Shown: piece after piece, positions 10,260 to 22,076 of the stretch
Layout: every line of letters starts with the position of its first letter
Position numbering within the stretch: position 1 is the stretch's first letter
Assembly (NCBI GenBank): GCA_002110485.1
Contig: MOWL01000075.1
Coordinates: forward strand, 1 to 64,000
Length of the DNA stretch: 64,000 nt
Origin: Emergomyces orientalis
Lineage: Eukaryota > Ascomycota > Eurotiomycetes > Onygenales > Ajellomycetaceae
Reading direction: 5' to 3'
Notes under the pieces: model-generated
What the model saw: the letters and a program-made list of their open reading frames with translations, nothing else
Database searches by the model: none
What the model was told of the DNA's origin: nothing
Position numbers and translations under genes: made by a program

Positions 10260-10916
10260 TATGATCAGATCAGATAAAGATAAATACTTAGTGAAGCTTT
10301 GTTTTATAACTTTTAAGATACATTTGATAGCATTCTCAAATACTGGCTTTTTTGACTGTGAGACTTTGTTTATCATTGTCATTTGATACACTGAAATCTT
10401 GTTCAACTGAAGGCTTGTGAGACACAACAATCATTGTGAAAAGAATTTAAAAGCAAGACAAAATTGTTCAGAGGAATAATAGTATTGATTTAAAGTAAGA
10501 AACGCACTTGAGTGGTATTGTGGTATTTATAGAGATATAACTGCTGACTTTGATTAAAAGATGGTGAGCAATCGGTGCAAAAGCAGCAGCACTGGGCCAG
10601 AAAAGTGCCACTAAAATGTGTTTCTAGGCCACGCCCTAGAGAGGTGATTTAGGCCACACCCCATTTACTCCGTACGCAGAACAGATGAGTGCAGTGAGTG
10701 ATGCAAACACAACAAACAGGCAGGAACTCCTTCCCCCACTGCCTCTATCAAGATCAAACATCACCAACCCAGCTGCTGCATTAACTATACTCCATACCCT
10801 CACAGCATTTGCAACAACCGCCATTATTGTCTTATCCCTTTACTCTACGCAGCGATATCTCCCGCCTACCTGTCCATTGCCCCGATTAACTTCCTTGGCG
10901 CCTCGGGCTCTAAACC
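10260..10916. other. Intergenic, upstream of NPT1
   Basis: An AT-rich stretch grades into ordinary sequence from about 10560. An open frame overlaps the NPT1 start in another frame (10685-11035) but shows no protein features. I assign the last ~250 bp as the likely NPT1 promoter. No clear TATA box is visible. Confidence 0.5.
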
Positions 10917-12886
10917 ATGAACGACTCTTCCACCCCACCTCCAGTACCGGAGGGGGTGTTTTCCCTGCTAGATACAGACCTATACAAGCTTACAATGCAA
11001 TGCGCGGTGCTGAAATACTTCCCCGATGCTGGTGAGTGGGCCTTTAATTCCCCATTCTGCAATTTGTGACGACGATTGCTTCTTCGCTCTTGTTAATTTG
11101 CGACCCTTTTGCTAACCAATTACGCATGGCGCACTGGGGTGATCCCCAGGCTGCTGGGCTGTATGTATGACGTGCAGAAGTCACATATGCCTTCACCAAT
11201 CGGACAAGGGATATGAAATTTACAAGGGCTGCTTTTCGATGGCTGAAGAATGAGATTAACAGTATGTTTTGACTTTTTGTTCACAAAATTCATGGACTTC
11301 ATGCTCAACGTCCCAATTAACCCATCCAAATGACTCATCCATTCATCAGGTTAAGGAGGCCTGTATCGTGTATTTTTTTAAAGTAAAAAAATTCTCTTTC
11401 TTACTTTCTGCAGAACTTGCAAATATCTCTCTAACACCCGAGGAACACGAATTTCTCAAGTCGAAATGCCCATACCTCAATTCCGTCTACTTGCGCTACC
11501 TATCATCTTTTCGCTTCAAACCCGCGGAGCAACTCGACATCTCATTCACCCCTATACATGACACCGGTGCAGAATCAGACACCGGAGACATCAACATGGC
11601 AATACACGGCCTGTGGGTTGAAACTATTCTCTACGAGATCCCCCTCCTAGCGCTAGCCAGTGAGGCTTACTTTAAATGGTGCGATCGCGACTGGGATTAT
11701 CACCAGCAGGAGGAGAAGGCATATCGGAAAGGCGCTACCCTGTTGGAACATAGGTGTATCTTCTCTGAGTTTGGCACGCGACGGCGGAGGAGTTATCATA
11801 CGCAAAGTCTGGTTATGAGTGGTCTCTGTCGCGCTGCTGTTGATGGTATGGCGAAAGGCTGGAGGGGCCTGTTGTCTGGCACCAGCAATGTGCACTTCGC
11901 TATGAAGCACGGCGTCACTCCTGTGGGTACAGTTGCCCATGAGTGGTACATGGGCATCGCCGCTATTACGGATAATTACGAGAATGCCAATGAACTGGCG
12001 TTGCGGTATTGGATGGGCTGTTTTGGGGAAGGGGTAAGTTTTATTCCCGCTTGAACTTTGAGCATACGGGGGCAAATTTGCAAAATAAGGCTGATCACAA
12101 GAGACCATGAAGGTATTGGGGATAGCCCTAACCGATACCTTTGGCACACCCGCTTTTCTAGATGCGTTTCGCAAGCCAATACCGAGCTACACAATCGCGA
12201 CTCAAGGGGCGGAAGGTACCATGGCTTCGTTTGCAGCTGGCAATTCCACAACGGACAACTTGTCCGAGACGGAACCACCAATCGCTGCCCCTATTAAATC
12301 AGCCTCCGCGTTGGGAGAAGAAGAACAAAATGCCCCATCAGCCAAAACATACGCGCAGGCCTTCACGGGTGTGCGCCAGGATTCTGGTGACCCAGCCTAC
12401 TTTGTTAAAATGGTGCGCGACTTTTACGACAAGGAAGGCATCAAGGATAAGAAAACGCTTGTCTTCTCCGACTCGCTGAATCTGCAGTTGTGTATAGACT
12501 ACAAAGTCGTTGCTGAGGAGGCAGGGTTTCAGCCTGTCTTCGGTGTCGGCACGTTCCTTACCAGTATGTTTTGCTGTTCCCCCCTTCGATTGTTAGACCT
12601 ATATTAGCCCCCTTCTCTTTTCTCGTTTTTCTCTTTTCTATCCCGACTAATATATTAAATAGATGATTTCGCTCAACTGTCCGACCACAAGAAATCCGTC
12701 CCATTGAACATTGTTATCAAACTCTCGTCTGCCGGTAGCCGACCCGCCATCAAACTATCAGACAATCTAGGCAAGAATACTGGTGACACTCATACTGTTG
12801 TTGAAGTTAAGAAACGTCTTGGATATGTCGAGCGTGACTGGCAGAATGGGGATGAGACGCAGAGGTGGGGGAAGAGGGGGGATTGA
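10917..12886 (+). CDS. NPT1: Nicotinate phosphoribosyltransferase (five exons)
   Basis: The enzyme joins nicotinate to PRPP, consuming ATP, to make nicotinate mononucleotide in the NAD salvage (Preiss-Handler) pathway. Proposed exons are 10917-11031, 11178-11261, 11414-12033, 12113-12563 and 12663-12886, giving 497 codons plus TGA. Splice sites are GTGAGT..CAG, GTATGT..CAG, GTAAGT..AAG and GTATGT..TAG. All phases agree. Diagnostic motifs are LLDTDLYKLTMQ at the N-terminus, VTYAFTNR, GIALTDTFGT after the third intron, FTGVRQDSGDP in exon 4, and LSDNLGKNTGD in exon 5. The third acceptor could instead be at 12103, which would add three residues. Exon 4 carries an extra low-complexity stretch of ~50 residues (Ser/Thr/Glu/Ala-rich) between GTPAFL and FTGVRQD. 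The C-terminal ~15 residues are charged. The start is the ATG in frame with the conserved N-terminus. Confidence 0.95.
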
Positions 12887-14150
12887 GGGGTGTCATATAG
12901 GGGTTAGCCTTGATCATTGATCATAATATACGGGAGGTTATGATGGCGATCAATACGGTTGATGCTATGTTATAGTGTGGTATGCATGGATACGGTTCAT
13001 TGCTTCCGAGTAAATGGCATACGTTTACCCAAAAAATGGCACATGTAATTAATACTGACTGGGGCTTGGATTGTATGGGGTGGGATCGAGTGAGACCTTT
13101 CTTTGTGCAATAGACCCGGAATCGAGAAGATATCATGACTTGAACAATATAAATTTGTAGCATAGTAGACTTGGACAATTTTCAATGCGATATCATGACA
13201 CTGAAAACAAGGAGATCAGAACACATACAAACTTGGCTTCACTGTAAATTAAGAGATTCACTGCTCATCACGTTATCAATGATTTCGCTATCTCAAATTA
13301 AGAGGAGTCGGACAGCAGAGTGTAGTCGTACAGATCACACAGCTCAGTTCAGTCTATGTACCGTGTAGTGCGTATGTTTTATACGAGGACAAAGAAGGGG
13401 GGAAGAAAGGGAATCTCCCAGAAACCATATAGATTTCTTTTTTTTTTCTACTACTACTCTTTCTTCACAGACCTAGATTTACATACCTATACCTCTTTCT
13501 CGACCTTTTGGAAATTCTGCTTAGTCCCATTCCTCTGAATAAACAATTAATATTAGTTCTCTCGTTACCCACTCTACCCCGTTTGCTCTTAATATAATAT
13601 GATTTCATCATAAATTCTATTTCTGATGGAAAATATGCGAAAAACAGAGATATTGCAGCAGCTAACCCTAGTCATGAATAGAATGTTCATCTAACAACAA
13701 ACATATCGAATTAAAAGAAAAAAAGGGAAATTTCCTAGCGATCAAGTATGAACAATGGGTCCGTTGCATCAGATATTATAATCTTATGGCAACTTAATAG
13801 AAAAGAGATATTGAAAAAAAGTGACCTACGGAATGCAAAATGGATTATCAACCTTAAAAATTCTACTAAAATAATATGACATATTTCTTTATCATCAGTC
13901 ACTTTCCCCAGATCTCATACCACTTCATCTTAATGAAAGCAGGATAAGCAAAGGAAATCATTGCTCGAATAATCAAGATGAAAGCAACTAGATGAAATAA
14001 TTGAAAAGGGCAAAGAACACTGAGATAAATTGAAAAAACAATGTGAAACCACATTAAGCAGTTTGATCATTCTGCAAAAGTATGTCCTTCATATTTTTGC
14101 ATTGGCATAAAAAATACGAATACGCAAATGATGTAAACTACTGATCAATA
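12887..14150. other. Intergenic, no gene seen
   Basis: This is the NPT1 downstream region. It becomes very AT-rich from about 13430, with T- and A-runs. Short open frames here have no recognisable features. Confidence 0.5.
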
Positions 14151-15195
14151 TCTTCAAGATGTTCCCTGAGTGGATGGCGAGAACTTAAGCCCCTGTTATT
14201 CAGACAGCACGCATCCGCTCCAGGTTCCACCAGGAGCCTAGCAAGAGCCTCGTCTTCGTGCATGATGACATATAATATTGGTTGGCAGCCCCATGTATCT
14301 TCTCTTAGTTTAACAGTGTCTTTAGAAGAAAATACCTCAGAATTAGATATTGAGACCGTTTCTAACTTCTGAAACCACTTAGTGAATGATAGAGTTGGGA
14401 TAATTTGATTCAGGTCAGCGCCGTACTCAAAAATTTTTCACGCGTTCGAGGGTATCCCGGCTTGAATGAGGCAGGTTAATAACAAGCCACGAAACCGCTG
14501 TTGCTCCACGACTATGAGCGCGAGAGTTGGCATGGATGCCACCTCGTAATAAGAGTTGGAATCCAATATTTGAGTTTGGTCACGCCTGTAGCCTGCGTTT
14601 GGGCATACATATATAGCGCTGAGAAGAAGAAGAAGTGCGCTCTAGATCTCGGCATGTATTTCGAGCTCATTTGAACAGACAAAATGAGGAGGCATTTAAA
14701 AATAGTAATCATACAAAGCGCAAGCTCAGTGTCGCGTACGAATTCCTCATAATCCAGAAAATCGCAAGGCGCCCAAATCTCGAAATAGTTGAGAAAAGCA
14801 TGAGCGATGTTAAATCTTTCTACTTCGTCCAGTTCGAGGATAAACGCTTCCAGATCAGGAAGAGATGGTCTGCCATATTTCCCCCTTCACTGCGTTTATT
14901 TGGGTGCCCAATTCCGGGAAATGTCTACGCTCGTGGTCATTCAACGAGTTGCGGACTAGATGTTTTAAAAGTAGTACATGCCCTGTCTCTTGGAAAGTGC
15001 CGTCAATTCCCTCACGGATGATAGATTGGCCCGTTTTCGTTAACATAAAACAATCTTTCACGGTTTGGTGGATGAATTGAACGGCTCGTAAATGGCAAGT
15101 AATTTCAAGAAGTCCAGAGGATCTCTGTTGCTTACTGGAAGTTTAGCTTGAGCCAGAGAGAAGTCGCTTCTGGATGCTAATTTCCCCGCCATAAT
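14150..15195 (-). pseudogene. Probable relic of an ankyrin-repeat protein
   Basis: On the minus strand, near 14210-14290, the translation reads like part of an ankyrin repeat (IMHEDEALARLLVEPGADAC, followed by LNNRG). Upstream coding-like segments lie at 14855-15061 and 14512-14712. The frame is broken by several shifts and stops, and no start or complete repeat array is visible. This is a low-confidence assignment from one good motif. The rest of the protein is unrecognised. Confidence 0.35.
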
Positions 15196-16612
15196 AGCAT
15201 CTGTCTATCTTAAAAATGTTTCAATCGGAGTGCTCCCATTTGAGTAGAGAGCAATCTGAAACATAACATAGGCCTCGTTTCGGTGTTTTAGCCGTGACCG
15301 CTGCTCGGATCGAGGACACCGTTGTACCGCTCGCTGGTAGAGTTCCTCTAGTTCAGATGTAATCACTGGAATCACTGACAAAACATCTCGTAACTACTGA
15401 ATACCGTCGCCCTCACACAACCCTTCAACCAACTCATTTACCACCAGCTCGACCCATATGAACACGCCTTGGGCCCATAAATGATTTCATCAACCAATTG
15501 CCCAAGTCCTGCGCTCGATGCCCAGTCGTCGATGACATGCTATCGATTGTGGCAATTAAAAAAAAGTTAAACGAAAAAAAAAAAAATGAAGGGAAATGAA
15601 ATTAAAAGGGAACAGTCGCAGGGGAATTGGACTGCATGGCTTGATAAGTCTGCCCGAGGTGCCTGGTAAAATTGCTTTTATCTACAAGGGCCCGGGGTAG
15701 CTGGGCGAGATACCAGTCATATCTGTTTAATCATAAACGTATTTCGTGGTCCTGAACAAGTTGCCTGTGGTAATTTCAAGTCGAAGGATACAAATCTTGT
15801 CACATTGAACTGGTGGTGCCAGCTGCCGCCTCATATGCTGAAGCTCTTGTTAATCAGTTAACTTAAACTTCTTGGTGTGAGCGTCGATCAAACACACCAG
15901 AAATTTAAAAAGAAAAACGAACGAGAACGATCTCGGATCTCAATCTCAAGTATAAAGCCTACTGAGTAAAGAATTAACCGGTATCTCCTCATCTGGGGGC
16001 GAGGCAACTTTAGGGCCTGTTCGGTGCGTTTGTACTTTTTGAACGGAGCAGTGGATATTAGAGTTATGTAGTGTAAAATAGCATATTTAGCAGTGAGCCG
16101 GCGTTGAACTCTCTGTGCCACCATAGTGGTGATCTTTGCTGACAAGATGATGAAAGAAGCTGCAGATTTGAGGGTGTTTTTCAAGAATCATGTCCAGGCT
16201 CTGTTAAAAAAGAACACACTTTTTGAAGCTTCTTTCTAACCAGTATTAGTTAACTGCCTCCACTATTAACACTATATTGCCTCAAAAACCACCATCTCAC
16301 GCCGTTGAAGTTAAATACTCTTGGCAAAATATGCTCACTATTTTGAGTACAGCAATTATATAGTTGCCAGCGGTTCACTAGTTAGATTAGATAGCCATAT
16401 ATGCACATTATCTATGAAGGCAGTATGCCAACACAAGACAAAGGGCAAAAATAAAAAAGGAGCAGAGGAGAGAGCCAGTGCAAACACTTAAATCACATAA
16501 TCGCATAATCACGTCATTAGTCAAAACAAAAAAAGTCAAAATATTCCCAGCATCTCTGATAATGCCCCTGATAAAACCCTAGTGATGACAATGAAGAGTT
16601 TATAGAAGCTTC
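15196..16612. other. Intergenic, no gene seen
   Basis: Mixed composition with A-runs near 15555-15590 and AT-rich DNA from 16200. I find no convincing open frame, repeat or RNA gene. Confidence 0.45.
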
Positions 16613-17760
16613 TCAATGATTATTATTTAAATCATTCTGTATCCACAATCCCTCCATTTCCACATCACTTCCTGACTCAACATCATTAACTTGTTGGCCA
16701 TGATGTCTCCATGAATGCTCCGACTGATTTTTATTATTCTTTTTCTTCTTCTTCTTTTTATCTTTCTTCTGCTTCTTTGGAAACTCACTGTCAGGCCCCA
16801 CAAGCGTGATTCCAGGGTGCACAACATTAAACAAAGCAAGGCCGAAAAGCATTGGTACAGCTTCTAGGCAATAAAAGGCTGTTTCACTGGTAGCCAGGCC
16901 GCTTTCTCTGCCGCTTGAGTACTCAACCAGCCGGTAAATGATGCGGATGGTGATGAGAGCAAGAGCAGTGTAGAGACAGTAGAGAAGGCGGCGCCAGGGA
17001 AGATGTTGTGATTGATATGTCTCAAGTTTGTTCATTAGATATTGGAAGCGGCCGGCGATGATGAAGAACATGACAATGAAGAGCTCTTGAAGACCAATTC
17101 CACCCATATCTGTGTGCATGTGTATTAGTATGTGTATTGTGAGAGATTGAGAATTGAATCAGAGTACTAGAATGAAGGGTGTGTAATTGAAGAAAGAAAA
17201 TTACATAATACATACAAACTTGAATGCCAATTTTGGCCAATTTTGAATCATCAGATGACATCAAACTAGCAGATGATGATTGCACAATCATGGAAAAGAC
17301 ATCCAGTAGTACAAATACAACTGTAATCTGCTGAGCAGTGGTACCAAAGATTCTCTTCTCTGGAATGTAGAAATAGATCATTCGTCCCATTACCATGAAG
17401 ACAAAAGCATTGAGCCAGACAGGCGCAAGAATGATCAATAATTGTTGTGGAACCCAGTGCCATACCCCCTTGATAGTCTGTGCAGAGACTATGCGGAGTG
17501 CAAAGCCACCTGTTTCCCATAGACAGGACATCACTATAACCCAGCAGAAGTTCTAGTAAAAAAGAGAGAAGCTCAAATTAGTATATTATCAAAGGAAAGA
17601 CAGTAAGATGTAAACATACCTTTCGGAATGTATACCATTGAAACATGTGTACCAATGAAGCTGCTGCGTACAGTGAGGTAAAAAGAATAGCAGCTTCAAC
17701 AGAGGGACAGTATACCCAACCAATATCCTCTGAGTGTATGTCAAAGTCACAGCGGCCCAT
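16613..17760 (-). CDS. RTA1-like multispanning membrane protein (three exons)
   Basis: Proposed exons are 17760-17620, 17552-17216 and 17109-16613, giving 324 residues. Introns are GTATGT..TAG (67 bp, with a TACTAATTTG branch region) and GTATG..CAG (106 bp). Both splice phases close the frame. The N-terminal YCPSVEAAILF segment, H-rich first loop, GRMIYFY and the FRxxE-type box (RIIYRLVEYSSG), followed by E...YCLEAVP...NVVHPG, follow the RTA1 family pattern. About seven hydrophobic helices are apparent. The family includes Rta1, Rsb1 and Pug1 of yeast, linked to lipid or long-chain-base export and resistance to toxic amphiphiles. Most filamentous-fungal members have no known substrate. The C-terminus has a lysine run (KKDKKKKKKKN) and an acidic tail, presumably cytosolic. 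It stands alone with no operon-like partner. Confidence 0.88.
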
Positions 17761-18489
17761 TTTTGCTCACTTCAACAAATAAAGAAAGACAAGAAATAGT
17801 CTGATCACAATTTATAAAATATAAAATCAGTGAGTTAATTCTTGAAATTGTCTGAGTAGAACAGTCAGATAATCAGAGTGTTTGCAAAGACTTAATATAT
17901 AGTTCTCTTGCTGCTCTTCACTCTTAAACAAGGAATTGAAGCTCATTTTGATCAGAGTGCCTTTGAGCTGACAACAAGCAAAAGGAATCACAGGCCGGCT
18001 AGTCAATGAAACATTTCAAAACATGAGTATCAAAGAATGTTATTTCGCCCTGACACTCTATGGAGAAGAGCAAGAAAAGTTGTATTGCTTGCTTGTTTTG
18101 CTGTCAAGCCGCCCCTGCTACAGCCGCTGTCATTGTTGTAGCTCGTATAAGATACGTTGTTAGGTGTAGTAATGCGTCGTCACTGTCTTGGCTCTCGGTG
18201 TTAGCTACTAGTACACAAGACCGCCGAGTGCAGCAGGGACGTCAGCACAGAACACCAGGCAACGACCCGAAGCCCTTTAGCTGGCAAGCTTGGAAAATTT
18301 ATTCTGAGCAGCCATTGCTTTGTAGTTCAAAGATTCGTTGGCCTCCACGTATACAAGATGGCGGAGGAAAAATACAGAGTGGCACTACACATACATCAGT
18401 TGTATGTGAGATACTGTTATACACTAATTATATATAAAATATTTATATGCCTGAATATATATTATTCTGATAAAATAAAATAGTATCTT
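17761..18489. other. Intergenic between divergent genes
   Basis: Upstream region of the RTA1-like gene (minus) and, further right, of the SANT/Myb gene (plus). No feature stands out. The sequence changes sharply from AT-rich to GC-rich at about 18490. Confidence 0.45.
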
Positions 18490-19807
18490 TTGGGCCGGTT
18501 AGCGGGGCGCCCAGCCTGCCGAGCGCCCTCGCCATTGGTCCGCCGTCCGCGCGAGGCCCGTTGCGGCGACACCGTTGCCGTTTCGGGGATGGCCCGCCCC
18601 TCGCCGCTTTTGCGCCTTCTCACGCCGCTTCAACGGACGCCGCGATCTATAAAAGCCCATCGCGCGCCCCCTCGCAACGACCACACACTCCCTCCCTCCT
18701 TCCTTCTTCATTTCTCTTTCTCTCTCGCCCTCGCTCTGGCTCTGGCGCTCGCGCTCGCGCTCGCGTGCACTGCCCCCTTCTCCGTTCCCCCCCTGCCAGG
18801 GATGGTGCCGTCTTATCCGGCCCTCACCCGTCTTGGATCCTGCGCCCGCGGAGTCGTCGAGCCGCTGTTCCGATACCGCCTGGTTGGCCTCTGAGCCCTC
18901 CACGTCGCCCCTTCGCGATGCTACCCCGCTTGACTCTGGGATCGAGGCTGCCGGGGCGTCCGCACCCCTGTTTTTCTGCACGTGTGCCTTTCGCTGTGCC
19001 GCGCGATCGGTGATTCCAAAACAGCAGAAAGTTTTACTCCCCGGTTGATTTATTCTTCTATTTTCATTTTTCATTTTCATCTTCCAATTTTTTTCTATTT
19101 TAACTCGTGGGAAGGTCTTCTTTTCAAGACTCGGCTTGTCTTGAAGCCCCTTCCATCGGTGAGATTGCGTGCGCAGACGGAGGAGGCGGCAGCCGATCGA
19201 GCGTATTGGGATGGCCTGTGGGCTTGCTGGGCCTGAGCGATGTGGGTTGCATCGCCCTTTGAGCCACCAAGGCTGACTGCCATCGTCACAATTTCTTTCC
19301 GCGGGCCAATAGCAAAAATGCCGCATTTCATTTGTGCTGGTGTGCGCCTGCAGGTCGGACCCGGACCAAGGCGGGCAGGGCGGTGTCAGGACTGCATGCT
19401 CTGGACATGTGAAGGCTGCAAGTGGTGAATGGCCAAACGCGATTGGAGCAGGCCACTGGTCATCAGGCTTCAGGTGGCTTTTGGGCCAGCACGGGACACG
19501 TCAGCAGTCTCAGGGGGGGGATCCAGGGATCGGAGGAATTCGCCCCTTCGCCCCGTCTGCTCAATCTCCGATGGGAGATGTGAGACTGTGCAGCGATGGA
19601 GCCTCTGCGCTGAGAGGAGCTATAAGGGGTGGCCGAGCCTCCTACAGAATTTTCAAGATACTGGCGCTTTGCGATCTGTTTTTCTCACCCCGCGCACGCC
19701 CTTCCTTCGCTCAGGCTCAATTCCCGCTTTCCTTCCTGCTCCCCTGACCGCCCCTGACTCAAAATCCCTCAAAATCTCCCCCCTAAAATCCCCAATCCCC
19801 TATCCAG
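18490..19807 (+). promoter_or_regulatory. GC-rich promoter and long leader of the SANT/Myb gene
   Basis: There are two TATA-like boxes, each followed by pyrimidine-rich DNA of the kind seen at fungal transcription starts. The first is CTATAAAAG at ~18648, followed by a long CT tract (18680-18790). The second is CTATAAGG at ~19620, followed by a CT-rich run leading to the start codon at 19808. Several open frames of 60-275 codons here are GC-driven and show no protein features. A short upstream ORF begins at about 18802. The region could give a long 5' UTR from the distal start, possibly spliced, or a short one from the proximal start. I cannot tell which is used. Confidence 0.5.
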
Positions 19808-21187
19808 ATGGCCCTCGCGTTTCATGTGAACAACTTCAAGCCGTGGGCGCCGCGGCGTCCGCGGCACCCCAAGCCATTCTCACTGCGCAAATGCCCCAAT
19901 TCTCGCGCTCTAGCGCCCAGAAGCCCCCCTCCACCTCCCCCCCCTCCCCCTGCCCCACGTTGTGATGCCTCTGCCAGCGCTCTGCTACCCCACAAGCATG
20001 GCCTTCCTCTGAAGCCGCCGGCCGAAGTCTGCGTGCCCATCAGCAGCGATGTTCAGCCGTGTTCGCCGTTGAGCTCCCCCTCTCAATCAAGGAAGATGTC
20101 TATACCATCACCCAGTTCGAAGAATCCCCGGCATGGCGTATCATCTCTCCATGAACCTGCACATCACACCTCAAATTTACATCCCACTTCATCCCGTGAT
20201 GTCCGAGGTAATATCTCTGACACGCCGATCGAGCTGCCTCCCCTTGGGAGAGGCGCCACAGGGGCTGATCCGTCGTCGCCCAGTGTAACCAGCTCAGATG
20301 GTAGCTTGGAAGATTTCTTCGGGCTCCCGGATCTCCTGAACAACATCCCCATTGACCCAGCGATCCTTGCCGACGACGCGTCCTGGGGCACTAGTGACCT
20401 TCGCCGGCCTGTCCAGCAAGGTGATGATCTCGCAAGCCCAAAGGCCACTTATCCATATCCTGAACCTCCCCTGTCTATGTGCTGCGACACCCCCAACCAT
20501 CACCAAGGATCCAGAGAGAGGCTTGACAGCTGGAATAGAAATTCTCAAACGGATGATGACACTCACGTTCTGGATCATCGGCAGATTCACCCCGCCCGTT
20601 GCAGCACTGAAGTTGATGTGCCTTGCTCCTACAGCACGAGCGACGACTTCCTCAGCGACGCACAGGCCAGGAGACGCAAGCGAGGGCCACAGCAGCCAGA
20701 AGAACCGGCCGCAAAGCGGTTTCACGTTGCCTCTGTATCGTCTATGGAAGGTCCCTCCACAGCCCTTCGCTCCCATTTCCTGTCGCTACAGCTCGATGAG
20801 CGTTTGCAGTTCCTTTCTTGGCTGTTTGAAGGTGCTTTGGCGAGTTGCATGCCCGACTCAGCGCCGGCAATGTGGGGAGACGGGAATGTGCGGTCAGCCG
20901 GTCGCTCCGCTCCTCACAAGGTCGGAGAAACTCAGCGTGAGCGCGGTGAGGGGAGAAAGGGTCACAGAGACAAGCTGTGGCGATGGCTCCCCGAGGAGGA
21001 CGCACGGCTCCTGAGCATGGTGGAGGAGCGCCGACCCTGGCCAGAGGTGGAGAGGTGTTTTCCAGGAAGGACGGAATCGGCGCTGCGCCAGCGGGTATCT
21101 ACGCTTCGGAAACAAGAGAGGGGAATGCGTACAGCCGAACCCGCTGGTGTCATAGTAGCATCTGTAGCCCCGGAGGGTGAGACGTAA
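19808..21187 (+). CDS. SANT/Myb-domain protein
   Basis: A single exon of 459 codons. The C-terminal ~45 residues (about 389-434) form one SANT/Myb-like helix-turn-helix: WLPEEDARLLSMVEERRPWP, then EVERCFPGRTESALRQR. It has the spaced aromatic residues and the FPGRT turn typical of fungal members. The N-terminal half is Pro/Ser-rich and apparently disordered, with a run of nine prolines near residues 40-48. A basic KRGPQQPEEPAAKRF stretch around residue 285-300 could be a bipartite nuclear signal. A short hydrophobic helix, LDERLQFLSWLFEGAL, precedes the SANT box and looks conserved in this family. It is probably a nuclear DNA-binding regulator, but its targets cannot be inferred. The ATG chosen is the first in frame after the CT-rich leader. 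Confidence 0.8.
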   Translation: MALAFHVNNFKPWAPRRPRHPKPFSLRKCPNSRALAPRSPPPPPPPPPAPRCDASASALLPHKHGLPLKPPAEVCVPISSDVQPCSPLSSPSQSRKMSIPSPSSKNPRHGVSSLHEPAHHTSNLHPTSSRDVRGNISDTPIELPPLGRGATGADPSSPSVTSSDGSLEDFFGLPDLLNNIPIDPAILADDASWGTSDLRRPVQQGDDLASPKATYPYPEPPLSMCCDTPNHHQGSRERLDSWNRNSQTDDDTHVLDHRQIHPARCSTEVDVPCSYSTSDDFLSDAQARRRKRGPQQPEEPAAKRFHVASVSSMEGPSTALRSHFLSLQLDERLQFLSWLFEGALASCMPDSAPAMWGDGNVRSAGRSAPHKVGETQRERGEGRKGHRDKLWRWLPEEDARLLSMVEERRPWPEVERCFPGRTESALRQRVSTLRKQERGMRTAEPAGVIVASVAPEGET

Positions 21188-21698
21188 TGCTCATCCATGA
21201 TGAAAGTGATATCATGATCGACCATAAAAGGCGGCCTGCCTCTCCAAGCCGTTCATCAACGGCCCTTGGTAGGCAGGTGAGGGTAGCCTCGCCTGACCGC
21301 ACCCTTATCTTTCTCCTCAGGGGCCAACTGTACGCAGCCACAGCCGAATGATACCCTTGTCCCCCCCCTCCAGATCCATCGTTCTTCTCACTCCTAAGCA
21401 TAAGCCGAGCGTCCCCGGCCCTAGGTATATATATGGGCTCCCTTCCCCCTTGGATCCATCTCTCTTTCAATTCCTTTCCCACTTCCCATCCTACACCGCC
21501 GCGAGACTGAAACCCGCCGAGAGGCCCTTGTGTACTCGAAGACAACCGAGCGAACCTAAAAGAAACTATTTCCCTCCCAACTGGAGCTCTTCAGAGTTCT
21601 TCCTTTTTCTACCCACAATCTCGCATCCGGAGTCACCTCCTTGCAGCACGAGCCGTTCCTAATGAGCCGCATTTCCGGGGCACAACCATCTTTCAATC
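21188..21698 (+). promoter_or_regulatory. Promoter of the small spliced gene
   Basis: GTATATATATGGG at about 21424-21436 looks like a TATA box. A CT-rich stretch follows, and then ~200 bp of leader to the ATG at 21699. Confidence 0.55.
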
Positions 21699-22076
21699 AT
21701 GGCGTCAGCTGATAGTCCCCGCGACGGGCATCGTAGCACTATCATCATCAGTTCAGATGCGGAGATGGATGAACACCAGCCCCCGGCGCGAAAGCTGCGA
21801 AGAAAGAGACCCCGCACAGACTACAGCTATCCGGTGTATGAGGCTCTATTTGATGACCCAACGCCCCCCGAAATGAGGCAGCCACCGAAAAAACATAAAA
21901 TACCCAACTTACCAAATTTGGACACCGTTTTGGTAAGACTCTTCCTCGTATGGCTCATGATGGGGCCGTTTCCTTTGCTGATATTGAGATAGGAAACCGC
22001 GAACCAGGGAATTCATAACATCTTCGAGGCGGAGCATGCGAAGAGAAAAGCGCTGGAAGAAGAAGATCCAAGCTGA
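21699..22076 (+). CDS. Small basic protein, unknown function (two exons)
   Basis: I do not recognise this gene. Exon 1 is 21699-21932 and exon 2 is 21993-22076. A 60-bp intron runs from GTAAGA to TAG, with a GCTGAT branch site 17 bases before the acceptor. Splicing gives a 105-residue protein. It begins with a Ser/Asp-rich segment containing SSDAEMDEHQPP. A strongly basic run follows (ARKLRRKRPRT, about residues 31-41), which could be a nuclear localisation signal. It ends in a charged, probably helical tail (EAEHAKRKALEEEDPS). The clean intron, the TATA box and the good composition support a real gene. Without splicing the frame would end in a hydrophobic stretch read from the intron. Confidence 0.65.

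Noticed and set aside
18499..19326. Minus-strand open frame of 275 codons
   Set aside because: It lies in a GC- and CT-rich promoter/leader where stop codons are rare by chance. The translation is Arg/Ser/Gly repeats without any domain, and a plus-strand promoter reading fits better.
20294..20776. Minus-strand frame of 160 codons antisense to the SANT/Myb gene
   Set aside because: Shadow of the plus-strand coding sequence. No motif and no promoter.
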